DNA of 64,000 nucleotides from Flectobacillus sp. BAB-3569 (GCF_002270355.1 NZ_NJFZ01000020.1:124039-188038); one strand, 5' to 3'. Numbered from the stretch's first letter, positions 1 through 9,309 are shown. Numbers and translations are program-made. Notes: generated by a model from the sequence alone, not told the origin.

Positions 1-678
1 CTAAAGCTAGAGCAACGTACCAGTGAAGTAAAATCTCAGGAATCACTAGGGAAAAAGATCCTTGGTCTGCTTATCAACCAAGACCTATCGTCGGTTCAGT
101 TAGTCTCTCCAGAGCTTTCAACGAGTCAAGACTCTAAAATTCAACGTTCTGAATTGACGCTTTTTCAAGAACAACACAACCTTTTAAGTACTCAAGAACA
201 ACTCATTAATGCCAAAAATATGCCTAAAATTGGGCTATTCTTACAAACTGGATACGGTAGACCAGCACTGAATATGCTCGAAAATGACTTTAAAGGATAT
301 TATATTGGAGGGTTACGATTCAATTGGTCATTAGGAGGTTTGTACACCAAAAAGCAAGAAAAAACTCAGTTGTTAATTTCTTCTAAAAACGTAGATGCGC
401 AACAAGAGGCCTTTTTATTAAACACAAATATTGCTTTACAACAGTTGGATGCCGAAGTCAAAAAACTGGATAATATGATTGAGCTAGACCAAAAAATTAT
501 TGTTCTAAGAGAAAAAATCACCAAAACCTCTAGCGCTCAGCTCGACAATGGTATCATCACCGCAAGTGACTATGTAACAGACCTTTCGGCTGAATTACAA
601 GCCAAAGAAAATCAGTTGATTCATACCCTACAACAAGCACTAGCGAAGGCCAATTATCAAAGCACTTTAGGACTTTAA
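1..678 (+). CDS. TolC-family outer membrane efflux protein (5' partial)
   Basis: The frame is open from the first base to the stop at 676-678, giving the C-terminal 225 residues of a protein that starts outside the window. It is rich in Gln, Glu and Lys heptad-like helix, with a glycine-rich amphipathic strand segment (IGGLRFNWSLGGLY). It ends in the NGIITASDYVTDL motif typical of the last helical hairpin of TolC-like efflux proteins. Such proteins form the outer-membrane and periplasmic tunnel of tripartite exporters. The next genes encode an HlyD-like adaptor and ABC exporter parts, so it is probably the first gene of that operon. Assignment is from motif and context; the signal peptide cannot be seen. 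Confidence 0.8.
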   Translation, partial: LKLEQRTSEVKSQESLGKKILGLLINQDLSSVQLVSPELSTSQDSKIQRSELTLFQEQHNLLSTQEQLINAKNMPKIGLFLQTGYGRPALNMLENDFKGYYIGGLRFNWSLGGLYTKKQEKTQLLISSKNVDAQQEAFLLNTNIALQQLDAEVKKLDNMIELDQKIIVLREKITKTSSAQLDNGIITASDYVTDLSAELQAKENQLIHTLQQALAKANYQSTLGL

Positions 679-729
679 TATCCTATTTTTAGTATCAAAC
701 CGCGAAATTCGCACAATCCTATATTTGAA

Positions 730-1664
730 ATGAAAAAGCAATTTATCTTCATATCGCTTCTAAGTACGCTTATTTTTTCTTGTAAAAAAATGAACAAACT
801 TCGGATGCCACAGGCACTTTCGAAGCAACCGAAACCATTATTTCTTCAGAAGTAGCAGGCAAAATTCTCCATCTGGATTTAGAAGAAGGAGACACTGTGG
901 GTTTGGCTCAAAAGGTTGGGAATATTGATGTGGCAAACTTACAACTACAAGAAGCCCAAATTGAAGCAAGTATCAAAAGTTTACCTCAGAAATTCAATGA
1001 TGCTTCAGCACAAATTAAAGTATTGGAAAATCAAATAGCTGTCCAAAAAGAGCAACTTCGAATCCAACAAAGAGAATTTCAACGCTTGACAAATTTGGTG
1101 AAATCTGAGGCCGTTCCAAGTAAACAACTCGACGATATAGAAGGAGCTATTGCTTTAACCAAAAAACAAATTAGTGTACTAGAAAGCCAAATTAGCGCTC
1201 AAAAAACGCAAGTATCTATCCAAAATCGTAGCATCAACAGCGAACTTACTCCACTAGTAAAACGTGCCGACCAAGTGACTGACCAAATCAAGCGTGGGGA
1301 AATTATCAACCCTGTTCGAGGTACTGTTTTGACCAAATATGCAGAACAATACGAAATTACAGCTCCAGGAAAAGCACTTTACAAAATTGCAGATTTATCG
1401 GAAATGACTTTAAAAGTATATGTTTCGGGTAATCAATTGACTAAGGTTCAGCTCAATCAACCAGTAAAAGTGCTTATCGACAAAGCTGAAGGACTTTCAG
1501 ACACATTACAAGGAAAAGTGTATTGGATTGCTTCAAAGGCAGAATTTACGCCAAAAACAATTCAAACGAAAGAGGAACGAGCAAACCTTGTTTATGCCGT
1601 AAAAATCCATGTCAAAAACACGGGAGCATTGAAAATTGGTATGTATGGCGAAGTGATATTTTAA
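730..1664 (+). pseudogene. HlyD-family periplasmic adaptor lipoprotein, frameshifted
   Basis: The ATG at 730 opens a lipoprotein signal peptide with lipobox LIFSC. The frame then breaks in a run of seven A at 784-790 and hits a stop at 853-855. Adding one A restores a continuous 311-residue protein: NEQTSDATGTFEATE, then a biotinyl-lipoyl half-motif (SSEVAGKILHLDLEEGD), a long coiled-coil hairpin (about residues 65-190), the second lipoyl half (INPVRGTVLTKYAE) and a beta-barrel domain. HlyD/YbhG-type adaptors bridge an inner-membrane ABC pump and TolC. The stop is 11 bp before the ATPase start. The lesion may be a sequencing undercall or true decay. Confidence 0.8.
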
Positions 1665-1675
1665 CCCCAATCGCA

Positions 1676-2582
1676 ATGAATGCAATTATCGCAAATAGCC
1701 TTTTTAAATCATTCGAAAAAGGCAAAATCAAGGCATTGGAAGACATTTCTTTTGAGGTCAAACAATCAGAGTTATTTGGACTAATTGGCCCAGATGGTGC
1801 AGGAAAAACCACACTTTTTAGGATACTTGCGACCCTTCTATTGGCCGAATCTGGCGAGGCAAGCGTCGATTCGCTCGATGTGAAGAAGGATTATAAAGCG
1901 ATTCGAAAAAGAGTAGGTTATATGCCAGGGAAGTTTTCCCTGTATCAAGATTTGAGTGTAGAGGAAAATCTCAACTTTTTGCACATGTTTTTGGGACTAC
2001 TATAGAACAAAACTATCACCTTATCAAAGATATTTACCAGCAACTTGAACCTTTCAAAACTCGCAAAGCTGGCAAATTATCTGGCGGAATGAAGCAAAAG
2101 TTAGCCTTATGCTGCGCCTTGATTCACGAGCCAAGTGTATTGTTTTTGGATGAACCTACTACAGGGGTTGACCCAGTTTCGAGAAAAGAGTTTTGGGAAA
2201 TGCTGAAATACCTCAAATCGGAAGGTATTACGATATTGGTTTCGACACCCTATATGGACGAAGCCAGTTTATGCGATAGAGTTGCTTTGATGCAAAAAGG
2301 AAAGATATTGGATATTGATACTCCAGAAGGCATTATTGAGAAATATCCAAAAAAATCTGGTCTATTCATGCCTCCAATATGTATGCTTTGTTACAGGTGG
2401 CACGGGCATTTCCAAACACCCATACCTGTTTTGGTTTTGGAGAAAGTCATCACTTGACGCTCAAAAACGATGAGAAGGATTATGAAGATTTTTGTAATTA
2501 CGTACAAAAGCATTACAAAGAACCTTTCCAAATCCAAGAAATTACGGCTACCATTGAGGATTGCTTTATGGCTTTGTCCTGA
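1676..2582 (+). pseudogene. ABC transporter ATP-binding protein, first of a pair, two frameshifts
   Basis: The start chosen is the ATG at 1676, since MNAIIANSLFKSFEKGK is a normal ABC N-terminus. Walker A is GPDGAGKTT (residues 38-46), the Q-loop region is [13 protein letters not shown], the signature [11 protein letters not shown] and Walker [14 protein letters not shown]. Two single-base losses break it: T5 where T6 is needed at 1988-1992, and A7 where A8 is needed at 2349-2355. Restored, it is 302 residues. The H-loop histidine is replaced by proline (VSTPYMDEA), unlike the next ATPase, so this would be the degenerate half of a heterodimer. The pair corresponds to the two fused ATPase halves of YbhF-like proteins. 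Confidence 0.8.
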
Positions 2583-2610
2583 TGCTTTCAAGAAATAAAA
2601 TGTGTAAAAC

Positions 2611-3356
2611 ATGGAAAATAAAGAAATAGTCATTCAGGCTCAAGGACTTACCAAACGATTTGGGGATTTTATCGCCACCAACGCCATTACTTTTGAAGTT
2701 TATAAGGGCGAAATATTTGGTTTTTTGGGAGCCAATGGGGCAGGAAAAACGACAGCCATGAAAATTCTCATTGGTATATCCAAACCAAGCGGAGGCGAAG
2801 CAAAAGTGGCTGGTTTTGATGTGTATTCTCAAACAGAAGACATCAAAAAAATATCGGTTATATGAGTCAAAAATTTTCACTTTATGAAGATTTGACTATT
2901 CGTGAAAACATTCGATTTTTCGGTGGAATTTATGGTTTAGATCGTAAAACTATTAAAGAAAAGACTGATATTTTGCTCAAAACATTGGGTTTTGAATCAG
3001 AAGCAGACAAATTAGTCTCTTCACTCCCATTGGGTTGGCGACAAAAACTATCATTTTCGATTGCGATATTACACAATCCCAAAATTGTATTTTTGGATGA
3101 ACCAACAGGTGGAGTCGACCCAGTGACACGTCGTCAGTTTTGGGATTTAATCTATGAAGCCTCCAATCGTGGCGTGACTATTTTTGTCACCACACACTAC
3201 ATGGACGAAGCCGAATATTGCAATAGAGTGTCAATCATGGTAGACGGAAAAATAGAGGCACTTGATACTCCTAAAAATCTCAAAAAGCAGTTTCAAGCCA
3301 ACTCTATGGATGAGGTATTTCACCAGTTGGCTCGTAAGGCTAAAAGGAGTGAATAA
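2611..3356 (+). pseudogene. ABC transporter ATP-binding protein, second of a pair, frameshifted
   Basis: Starts at the ATG at 2611, 28 bp after the previous gene. Walker A is GANGAGKTT (residues 40-48), the signature is the degenerate LPLGWRQKLSF, Walker B is IVFLDEPTGGVDP, and the H-loop is intact (FVTTHYMDEA). The frame breaks in A7 at 2845-2851; one more A gives IKKNIGYMSQKFSLYEDL and a 248-residue protein. It would energise the two permeases that follow. It ends 32 bp before the first permease ATG at 3389. The canonical H-loop here against the altered one upstream fits an asymmetric ATPase pair. Whether the frameshift exists in the organism is uncertain. Confidence 0.8.
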
Positions 3357-3388
3357 GTTTGATCAAAACACTAATAAATCAGTCAAAC

Positions 3389-4495
3389 ATGAAATTATTC
3401 TTAGCATTTATCACCAAAGAATTCAAGCATATTCTAAGAGATACTAGAACCTTAATCATTCTTTTTGGGATGCCCATTGTTCAGATTATCCTCTTTGGCT
3501 TCGCTTTAACCAATGAAGTGAAAGACTCCCGCATTGGTATTTTGGATTACTCAAAAGATCAAGCTAGTCAACAAATTATTCAAGAGCTTGATGCCAGTAG
3601 GTATTTTGATGTAGAAGCCAATTTTAGTAATCCTAAGCAAATTGACCAAGCCTTTAAGGAAGGAAAAATTCGATTAGCAGTGGTATTTCCTGCCAATTTC
3701 AGACATTCGCTTTTTCAACAAAATACAGCTTCAATCCAGTTAATAGCCGACGCGTCTGACCCCAATACTGCGAGTACTGTGGTCAACTATGCTAGTGCCA
3801 TTTTGAAATCGTATCAGGACGAAATTCTAGGAGAACAAACTTTACCCTATACCATTCAGCCAGAAATTCGTATGTTGTATAATCCACAACTCAAAGGTGC
3901 ATACAACTTTGTGCCTGGCGTTATGGCGATGATTTTGCTCCTTATTTCGGCCATGATGACTTCCATTGCCATTGTTAGAGAGAAAGAACTTGGGACAATG
4001 GAAGTACTTTTGGTATCGCCAGTCCCTCCTATTTTGGTCATTGTTACCAAGGCAATCCCTTATGTTTTACTATCATTTATCAATGTAAGTACCATCCTAA
4101 TTTTGAGCGTAAACCTCCTCGATGTTCCTATTCAAGGCAGTTTACTACTTCTTTTGGGCGAAAGTATGCTTTTTATTTTTGCGGCTTTGGCACTGGGTTT
4201 ATTCATTTCGACGATCACCAATTCGCAGCAGGTAGCTATGTTGGCCTCTTTAATGGTGTTACTATTACCCACCTTGATTTTCAGTGGCTTTATGTTTCCT
4301 ATCGAAAATATGCCCAAACCGATGCAATTTATCTCAAATTTGATTCCCTCAAAATGGTATTTTTTCATTGTTAGGGACGTGATGATAAAAGGCCTAGGCT
4401 TCAAGAGTGTCCTAAAAGAAAGCCTTATTTTGGTAGCAATGACGATAGGTTTTGTGTTAATAGCTTTAAAAAATTACAAAACGAGGTTGGAATAA
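3389..4495 (+). CDS. ABC-2 type permease (exporter subunit)
   Basis: A 368-residue ABC-2 membrane protein. An N-terminal amphipathic stretch (KEFKHILRDTRT) and a first membrane segment (LIILFGMPIVQIILFGFAL, about residues 22-40) are followed by a periplasmic loop of about 130 residues, then five C-terminal membrane segments from about residue 175, with the conserved loop REKELGTMEVLLVSPVP. The ATG at 3389 is preferred to an in-frame TTG at 3359 because homologues begin close to the KEF motif. It should pair with the permease at 4640 to form the membrane channel of a YbhR/YbhS-like drug exporter. The frame is intact, unlike the upstream genes. Confidence 0.85.
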   Translation: MKLFLAFITKEFKHILRDTRTLIILFGMPIVQIILFGFALTNEVKDSRIGILDYSKDQASQQIIQELDASRYFDVEANFSNPKQIDQAFKEGKIRLAVVFPANFRHSLFQQNTASIQLIADASDPNTASTVVNYASAILKSYQDEILGEQTLPYTIQPEIRMLYNPQLKGAYNFVPGVMAMILLLISAMMTSIAIVREKELGTMEVLLVSPVPPILVIVTKAIPYVLLSFINVSTILILSVNLLDVPIQGSLLLLLGESMLFIFAALALGLFISTITNSQQVAMLASLMVLLLPTLIFSGFMFPIENMPKPMQFISNLIPSKWYFFIVRDVMIKGLGFKSVLKESLILVAMTIGFVLIALKNYKTRLE

Positions 4496-4500
4496 TGAGA

Positions 4501-4613
4501 AGTGACAAAGTGGTAAAGGCACAAAGTAGCAAAGTGTTTTGATGATTGTAGCACAGTTACTCAAAGCGCCTAAAAAAACACTTTGTGCCTTTGTGCCTCT
4601 GTCACTTTGTCCC
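4501..4613. repeat. Imperfect inverted repeat between the two permease genes
   Basis: The arms 4501-4540 and 4573-4613 are imperfect reverse complements built from recurring words such as AAAGGCACAAAG and CACTTTGTGCC. They would form a long hairpin in the operon mRNA. There is no T-tract after the second arm, so this is not an obvious terminator. It could lower expression of the second permease or protect the upstream mRNA. Confidence 0.7.
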
Positions 4614-4639
4614 TCTTTGATAACCATTCCCAAGCAATT

Positions 4640-5758
4640 ATGAAAACACTACTTTTTTTACTAGAAAAAGAGTTTCGGCAGATATTTCGTAACTCATCGA
4701 TTATTCGTATCATTTTCGTGATGCCCATCATCCAGCTGATTGTACTGCCCATAGCTGCCGATTATGAGGTAAAAAACGTGAATATTGCTGTGGTTGACCA
4801 CGATCACTCAAGTTATTCGAGACAGCTGGTTCAAAAAATTATTGGATCAGGATATTTCAGATTAGTGGAAAATACAGACTCTTACAAAAAAGCTCTCAAA
4901 AGTGTCGAACAAAACGATTCTGATGTAATCATCGAAATTCCAGCGCATTTTGAAAGAACTTTAATCAAGGAAAATGAGGCCAAATTATTACTTGCCATCA
5001 ATGCCGTAAATGGCACAAAAGGCAATATGGGTGGAGCGTATCTCAACTCCATTATCAAAGATTTTAATCAGGATGTGCGTACGGATTGGGTTACTTTTCC
5101 AAGAATGAACCCTATGCCTTTGTTGGATATTGTTCCTCGTTTTTGGTACAACACCCGTATGAATTACCAGCTATTTATGGTTCCTGGGATTTTGGTTATT
5201 TTAGTTACCATGGTTGGGAGTTTCCTTACAGCATTGAATATTGTTAAGGAAAAAGAAGCAGGAACGATTGAGCAAATCAACGTTACACCGATCAAAAAAC
5301 ATCATTTTATCTTGGGAAAACTGATTCCTTTCTGGGTGCTTGGCTTGATTGTTACAGCCATTGGTCTGACCGTCAGCAGAGTAGTATTTGGTATAGTTCC
5401 TGTTGGGAGCCTACTCGTGATTTTTGGTTTTACTGCTATTTTCCTTTTGGCAGTTTTAGGACTTGGCTTACTTATGTCTAATTTCTCTGACACACAACAA
5501 CAAGCCATGTTTTTTGCCTTTTTTATGATAATGGTTTTTGTTTTGATGGGTGGACTATATACTTCCATTGACGGAATGCCTAACTGGGCTAAAATTATGA
5601 CCAAGTTTAATCCCGTCGCCTATTTCATTGATGTCATGCGAATGGTAGTCATCAAAGGATCAGGGCTTTACGAAATAAGAACCCATATTTTTGCCATATT
5701 GAGTTTCGCCATCGTATTCAATGGATTAGCCATTTGGACCTATAAAAAGCAAGTGTAA
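4640..5758 (+). CDS. ABC-2 type permease (exporter subunit)
   Basis: A 372-residue ABC-2 permease paralogous to the one at 3389: N-terminal KEFRQIFRNSSIIR, a first membrane segment (IIFVMPIIQLIVLPIAADYE), an extracytoplasmic domain, the conserved KEKEAGTIEQINVTPIKK loop, and five further membrane segments. The ATG at 4640 is chosen over an in-frame upstream start at 4583 that would translate the intergenic repeat. It is the last gene of the export operon. Two different permeases plus two ATPases imply a heteromeric pump; the substrate is unknown, and drug export is inferred from the YbhGFSR-like gene set. Confidence 0.85.
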   Translation: MKTLLFLLEKEFRQIFRNSSIIRIIFVMPIIQLIVLPIAADYEVKNVNIAVVDHDHSSYSRQLVQKIIGSGYFRLVENTDSYKKALKSVEQNDSDVIIEIPAHFERTLIKENEAKLLLAINAVNGTKGNMGGAYLNSIIKDFNQDVRTDWVTFPRMNPMPLLDIVPRFWYNTRMNYQLFMVPGILVILVTMVGSFLTALNIVKEKEAGTIEQINVTPIKKHHFILGKLIPFWVLGLIVTAIGLTVSRVVFGIVPVGSLLVIFGFTAIFLLAVLGLGLLMSNFSDTQQQAMFFAFFMIMVFVLMGGLYTSIDGMPNWAKIMTKFNPVAYFIDVMRMVVIKGSGLYEIRTHIFAILSFAIVFNGLAIWTYKKQV

Positions 5759-5839
5759 TCTGAGTGATGAGTTTTGAGTGATGAATTGTCCTTTGTGCTT
5801 GCCTAAAAAATTCGATTCTAAGAATTTAAAGTATTGACA

Positions 5840-5870
5840 TAAAAAAACCGCTCTGTAAATTACAGAGCGG
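5840..5870 (-). terminator. Rho-independent terminator of rplY
   Basis: Stem CCGCTCTGTA / TACAGAGCGG (5848-5857 and 5861-5870), followed on the minus strand by seven T. It lies 29 bp past the rplY stop. Confidence 0.9.
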
Positions 5871-5898
5871 TCATCTATCAGTAGTGGATTTGTGAAAA

Positions 5899-6465
5899 TT
5901 AAGAGTTGATTTTTCCTCTCAATGCACGTGGGATATCGATAGTTGCAACTGGGTTAGTTGGGTTGTTCAAGATAGAAACACCTTCAACTTTCAATTTGCT
6001 AACTTTGATAGTTTGTCCCAAGTCCAAACCTGTAATATCTGCTTCAACAAAATCAGGAATGTTTTCAGCTAAACCTTTCAAAGTAACTTTGCGAAGTTTC
6101 TGAACCATTTTACCCCCTTTTTGTACACCTGGAGCGTTACCAACGATTTTCACTGGAACGTCAATTTTGATAGCTTTGCCATCAACGATTTCCAAGAAGT
6201 CAACGTTCAAAATAGTTTCGTTAACTGGGTGGAATTGTGAATCTTGTAAGATTGCACGACGGATTTCTCCTTCAATGTTTAATTCAACTTCAGCAACTTC
6301 TGGAGTGTAAATTAATTCACGGAACAAAATCATTGGAACAGCGAAGTGAACTACATCTTTTCCACCGTACAATACACATGGAACTAATGCTTCGTTACGT
6401 AAATCTTTCGCTGATTTTGTACCTAAAGTTTCTCTTTTGAAACCTACAACTTCAATCTTTCTCAT
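5899..6465 (-). CDS. rplY: 50S ribosomal protein L25/general stress protein Ctc
   Basis: A 188-residue protein beginning MRKIEVVGFKRETLGTKSAKDLR, the usual start of the CTC/TL5 form of L25. Residues 1-90 form the L25 5S-rRNA-binding domain (VPCVLYGGKDVVHFAVP) and the rest the C-terminal TL5 domain (KVTLKGLAENIPDFVEADITGLDLGQ, split here by natural variation). It binds 5S rRNA in the large subunit. It lies 63 bp downstream of prs on the same strand, the conserved prs-ctc arrangement, and has its own strong terminator, so the two are probably co-transcribed. Confidence 0.95.
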   Translation of the reverse strand: MRKIEVVGFKRETLGTKSAKDLRNEALVPCVLYGGKDVVHFAVPMILFRELIYTPEVAEVELNIEGEIRRAILQDSQFHPVNETILNVDFLEIVDGKAIKIDVPVKIVGNAPGVQKGGKMVQKLRKVTLKGLAENIPDFVEADITGLDLGQTIKVSKLKVEGVSILNNPTNPVATIDIPRALRGKINS

Positions 6466-6528
6466 TTGAGTGATTTTTGTGTTACTAGCCTTTCGCGAAC
6501 TGCTATCTTCTAGTAACTGTTTAAGTAA

Positions 6529-7470
6529 TTATTGTTTTATGAAAAGTGAACTGATAGACTCGTGGTCACGGATTCTTCCAATAGCTTTAGCAAACAATTG
6601 AGCTACTGAGAGAACTTTAATTTTATCACAACCAGGTTTTACAGGAATGGTATTGGTTACCACTAGCTCTGTAAGCACTGAATTACTGATATTTTCGTAA
6701 GCATTGCCAGATAATACTGCGTGAGTAACGATAGCTCTTACTGATTTGGCACCTTTGTCCATAATCAACTGTGCGGCTTTACACATCGTTCCACCTGTAT
6801 CAATCAAGTCATCGACTAATACTACGTCTGCACCTGTTACATCTCCGATCAACTGCATTGAAGCAACTTCGTTGGCACGTTTACGGTGTTTGTCACAAAT
6901 AACCATTTCAGCGTTGAAGAACTTCGCAATGTTACGAGTACGAACTACACCACCTACGTCTGGAGAGGCAAACAAAATGTTATCTAAGCCTAATGATTTC
7001 AAATAAGGTACAAAGATAGCTGTTCCTTCCAAATGATCTACAGGAAAATCGAAAAATCCTTGAATTTGTCCAGCATGTAGGTCAACGGTCATCAAACGGT
7101 CAGCACCAGCGGCAGTCAAAAGATTTGCAATTAATTTTGCACCAATACCTACTCTTGGCTTGTCTTTACGGTCTTGGCGAGAGTAACCGAAGTATGGAAT
7201 TACCACTGTTACATAGTGCGCCGAAGCACGACGAGCCGCATCAATCATCAATAACAATTCCAACAAATTATCAGCTGGTGGAAAAGTTGATTGAATCAAG
7301 AAAACATCACAACCTCTGATTGATTCATCAAAACTTGGAGAAATCTCACCGTCTGAAAATCTTTGAATTGTAGTTGAACCTAATTCTTTACCGAAATACT
7401 GAGCGATTTCTTTTGCTAAATATTCAGAAGAAGTCCCTGCGAAAATTTTAACTTGATTTATGGAAGCCAT
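6529..7470 (-). CDS. prs: Ribose-phosphate pyrophosphokinase (PRPP synthetase)
   Basis: Makes PRPP from ribose 5-phosphate and ATP for nucleotide, His and Trp synthesis. With the ATG at 7470 it has 313 residues, the family's usual length. Visible motifs are IPYFGYSRQDR (about 91-101), the DLHAGQIQGFF loop (about 130-140) and the PRPP-binding DDLIDTGGT (about 220-228). An in-frame TTG at 7533 would add 21 low-conservation residues (PTIISTSQKQGVVPPQ) and is not preferred. A -7-like element lies at 7563-7570. It heads the prs-rplY operon. Confidence 0.95.
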   Translation of the reverse strand: MASINQVKIFAGTSSEYLAKEIAQYFGKELGSTTIQRFSDGEISPSFDESIRGCDVFLIQSTFPPADNLLELLLMIDAARRASAHYVTVVIPYFGYSRQDRKDKPRVGIGAKLIANLLTAAGADRLMTVDLHAGQIQGFFDFPVDHLEGTAIFVPYLKSLGLDNILFASPDVGGVVRTRNIAKFFNAEMVICDKHRKRANEVASMQLIGDVTGADVVLVDDLIDTGGTMCKAAQLIMDKGAKSVRAIVTHAVLSGNAYENISNSVLTELVVTNTIPVKPGCDKIKVLSVAQLFAKAIGRIRDHESISSLFIKQ

Positions 7471-7562
7471 TTTTTGTGGGGGTACAACGCCTTGCTTTTG
7501 CGAAGTACTGATTATTGTTGGATCTGTTTGCAATCGTTAATACCCAATTTTAAAATTTTCCG

Positions 7563-7570
7563 CAAAAGTA
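7563..7570 (-). promoter_or_regulatory. Putative -7 element of the prs-rplY operon
   Basis: The minus strand reads TACTTTTG, matching the Bacteroidota TAnnTTTG element, about 93 bp upstream of the prs ATG. The nearest TTG in the -33 direction is 24 nt away, which is longer than usual, so only the -7 box is supported. Confidence 0.5.
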
Positions 7571-7820
7571 CAAAATCTAGCGGATATATACTAGCAATTA
7601 AGACTTGTATTTTTGAATTTGCCTCGCTTTTTTTTCTATACCCTTCGCTAAGTGGTTATATCTTACCGAAATGCCTCTCTTTTGACCGAAACAAAGAATT
7701 TTAAACTCAAATAGCGTCAATAAGACACATTTACTGTATTCTAATCAACGCTACCTTTATCTATCTTTTTTTCTGGAAATAATTCAGCATTTCCTCAAAA
7801 AATACAATTCATTTTTCAAG

Positions 7821-7958
7821 GCGGATTGGGGATTTCTGATTTCGGAAATAAAGCCAAATCCCTTTATTTTTTACAAAATATGGAAGCTTACACTTCCGAA
7901 ATCCAACATCAGATATATGAAATGGATGGGTTTTACATTCCTTCGTACACTACAAATT
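7821..7958. repeat. Dispersed repeat family B, copy 1
   Basis: This copy carries GATTTCTGATTTCGGAAAT near the left end and CACTTCCGAAATCCAACATC in the middle, ending in CCTTCGTACACTAC. About 50 bp of it (TTTTTTACAAAATATGGAAG onward) recurs in reverse orientation at about 9405-9465 and in the same orientation at 47999-48100. It abuts the 3' end of the LysM gene. The remainder of the gap to prs (7571-7820) holds no supported gene. Confidence 0.75.
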
Positions 7959-7960
7959 CT

Positions 7961-9181
7961 CTATCCGTAATATTTATCGAAGCTAAAACTGCTATTCAAA
8001 AGTTTTTGTGTTCGGTCTTTTTTCCATTGCTCCACATCGTTGTTGATGACCGCCTGCACGACACTTCTTTCATCGATAGAACCTAATCCAGAGGCTGAAT
8101 AAATTCCTTGCGAACTAGCTGCTTGAGTAACCGCTTTTTGAAGTACAGCCAAAGAACCAGATAGACCTCTATTCACAGCCAAATCTACACGAAGAGCAAT
8201 GCCTCCTTCTGAAAACAAAATACGATTTAAAGGAACTTGCTGACCAAATATTCCAATTCCTGTAGCATCAGAAAGTGCTTTATTCATGTACTCCTCCTGC
8301 GCGATTTGAATCTGTGCTCGTATCATTTCTCTTTCAAAACCCGCCGCGATAAATACTCCTGTCAATTGCAAATCATTGGCGACCGTGGTAAAGGCTGCAT
8401 CACCCGAAGCGCCTCTGACACTTACGACTGGGGCTCCATAACCCGAAACATCTACACCAAACTTGCCAAAAGAATTATAGAAAGCATCACTATTGTTTTG
8501 CTTCATTCTTTGTAGTACTTTACTCAAAATAGAACCACTCGCCGAAGCACCTGTAAACTGAATAAAACCAAATGAGAAAATAGCTTTATCATAACTATTT
8601 ACCGCATCAAAACAACCTTCATTTTTTCCAATAAAATGTAAAACGTCTGCGTAAAAAGGCTTAGGTAACAAATCTTCAAATTGATAACGTTGTGAATCAA
8701 ATGTCGATTTGCCGAAATAAGAAACGCCTCTTGGGTTTACCAAATTAGGCGAAGGATAGTTGTCTCGCATTGTGCCAGTCGTGTCTGTTCCATAACTTGA
8801 TGGATAAGAAATTACAATACTGTTGTAACTACCCTTATTATCTTTTCTTACAACAAAAGACGAAATACTTGATGCCATACTGCCGCCACTTCCTGAACCT
8901 GAATAGCTACTTCCTCCACCTGACGAATAACTACCATAATTTGGAGTGGAGTTATTTGGGTAAACTGGATCAGTATTCGGGTAAACAGGGTTATTGCTTG
9001 GATACACAGGATCGCTGTATGAGGGTGTATAACCTCCTCCTGACGAAACATTTAGCGTCTGACCAATAGAGATATTATTGTCATACAGATTGTTAAATTG
9101 CTTCAACTGGTCTACACTAATGTTAAATTTTTTCGCAATACTGTAAAGAGTGTCTTTGGGTTGTACGGTATAAGTTGCCAT
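7961..9181 (-). CDS. LysM protein with putative lysozyme-like domain, no signal peptide (paralogue 1)
   Basis: 406 residues. A LysM domain begins at residue 2 (TYTVQPKDTLYSIAKKFNIS, to about 46) with no signal peptide before it. A linker follows with three PVYP repeats (58-75) and a Gly/Ser-rich stretch (82-102). Residues about 108-400 form a conserved domain shared with the next gene. Its core KNEGCFDAVNSYDKAIFSFG (about 186-205) has a Glu, Asp, Ser spacing loosely like the Glu-Asp-Thr triad of phage-type lysozymes. LysM domains bind peptidoglycan or chitin. Cell-wall hydrolysis is inference. Without a signal peptide it would be cytoplasmic unless released by lysis or a non-classical route. 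Flanked by inverted copies of repeat B. Confidence 0.7.
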   Translation of the reverse strand: MATYTVQPKDTLYSIAKKFNISVDQLKQFNNLYDNNISIGQTLNVSSGGGYTPSYSDPVYPSNNPVYPNTDPVYPNNSTPNYGSYSSGGGSSYSGSGSGGSMASSISSFVVRKDNKGSYNSIVISYPSSYGTDTTGTMRDNYPSPNLVNPRGVSYFGKSTFDSQRYQFEDLLPKPFYADVLHFIGKNEGCFDAVNSYDKAIFSFGFIQFTGASASGSILSKVLQRMKQNNSDAFYNSFGKFGVDVSGYGAPVVSVRGASGDAAFTTVANDLQLTGVFIAAGFEREMIRAQIQIAQEEYMNKALSDATGIGIFGQQVPLNRILFSEGGIALRVDLAVNRGLSGSLAVLQKAVTQAASSQGIYSASGLGSIDERSVVQAVINNDVEQWKKDRTQKLLNSSFSFDKYYG

Positions 9182-9309
9182 AGTTTTGTGTGCAATACAT
9201 TAAAAGGTTCGGTTGATATTCGAAATTAAACAAATACTATGCAGAAAATAAAGTCTAGGTTCATAACTGAGTAAAAGGCACTGCTGGCACGGGTAATAGC
9301 ATTGAATTA

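Noticed and set aside
1523-2005. Early start for the first ATPase, overlapping the adaptor gene
   Set aside because: The first 50 residues are an out-of-frame reading of the adaptor gene; the ABC domain starts at 1676.
784-2851. Programmed frameshifting to explain the broken export genes
   Set aside because: Each site needs the same one-base gain in a plain homopolymer with no pseudoknot or slippery heptamer pattern, and every gene would need it; error or decay is simpler.
6529-7533. Longer prs form starting at TTG 7533
   Set aside because: The extra 21 residues have no counterpart in PRPP synthetases, and the ATG at 7470 gives the standard length.
7826-8086. Plus-strand ORF beside the LysM gene
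   Set aside because: Its first half is repeat B and the rest is antisense to the LysM gene; composition is not protein-like.
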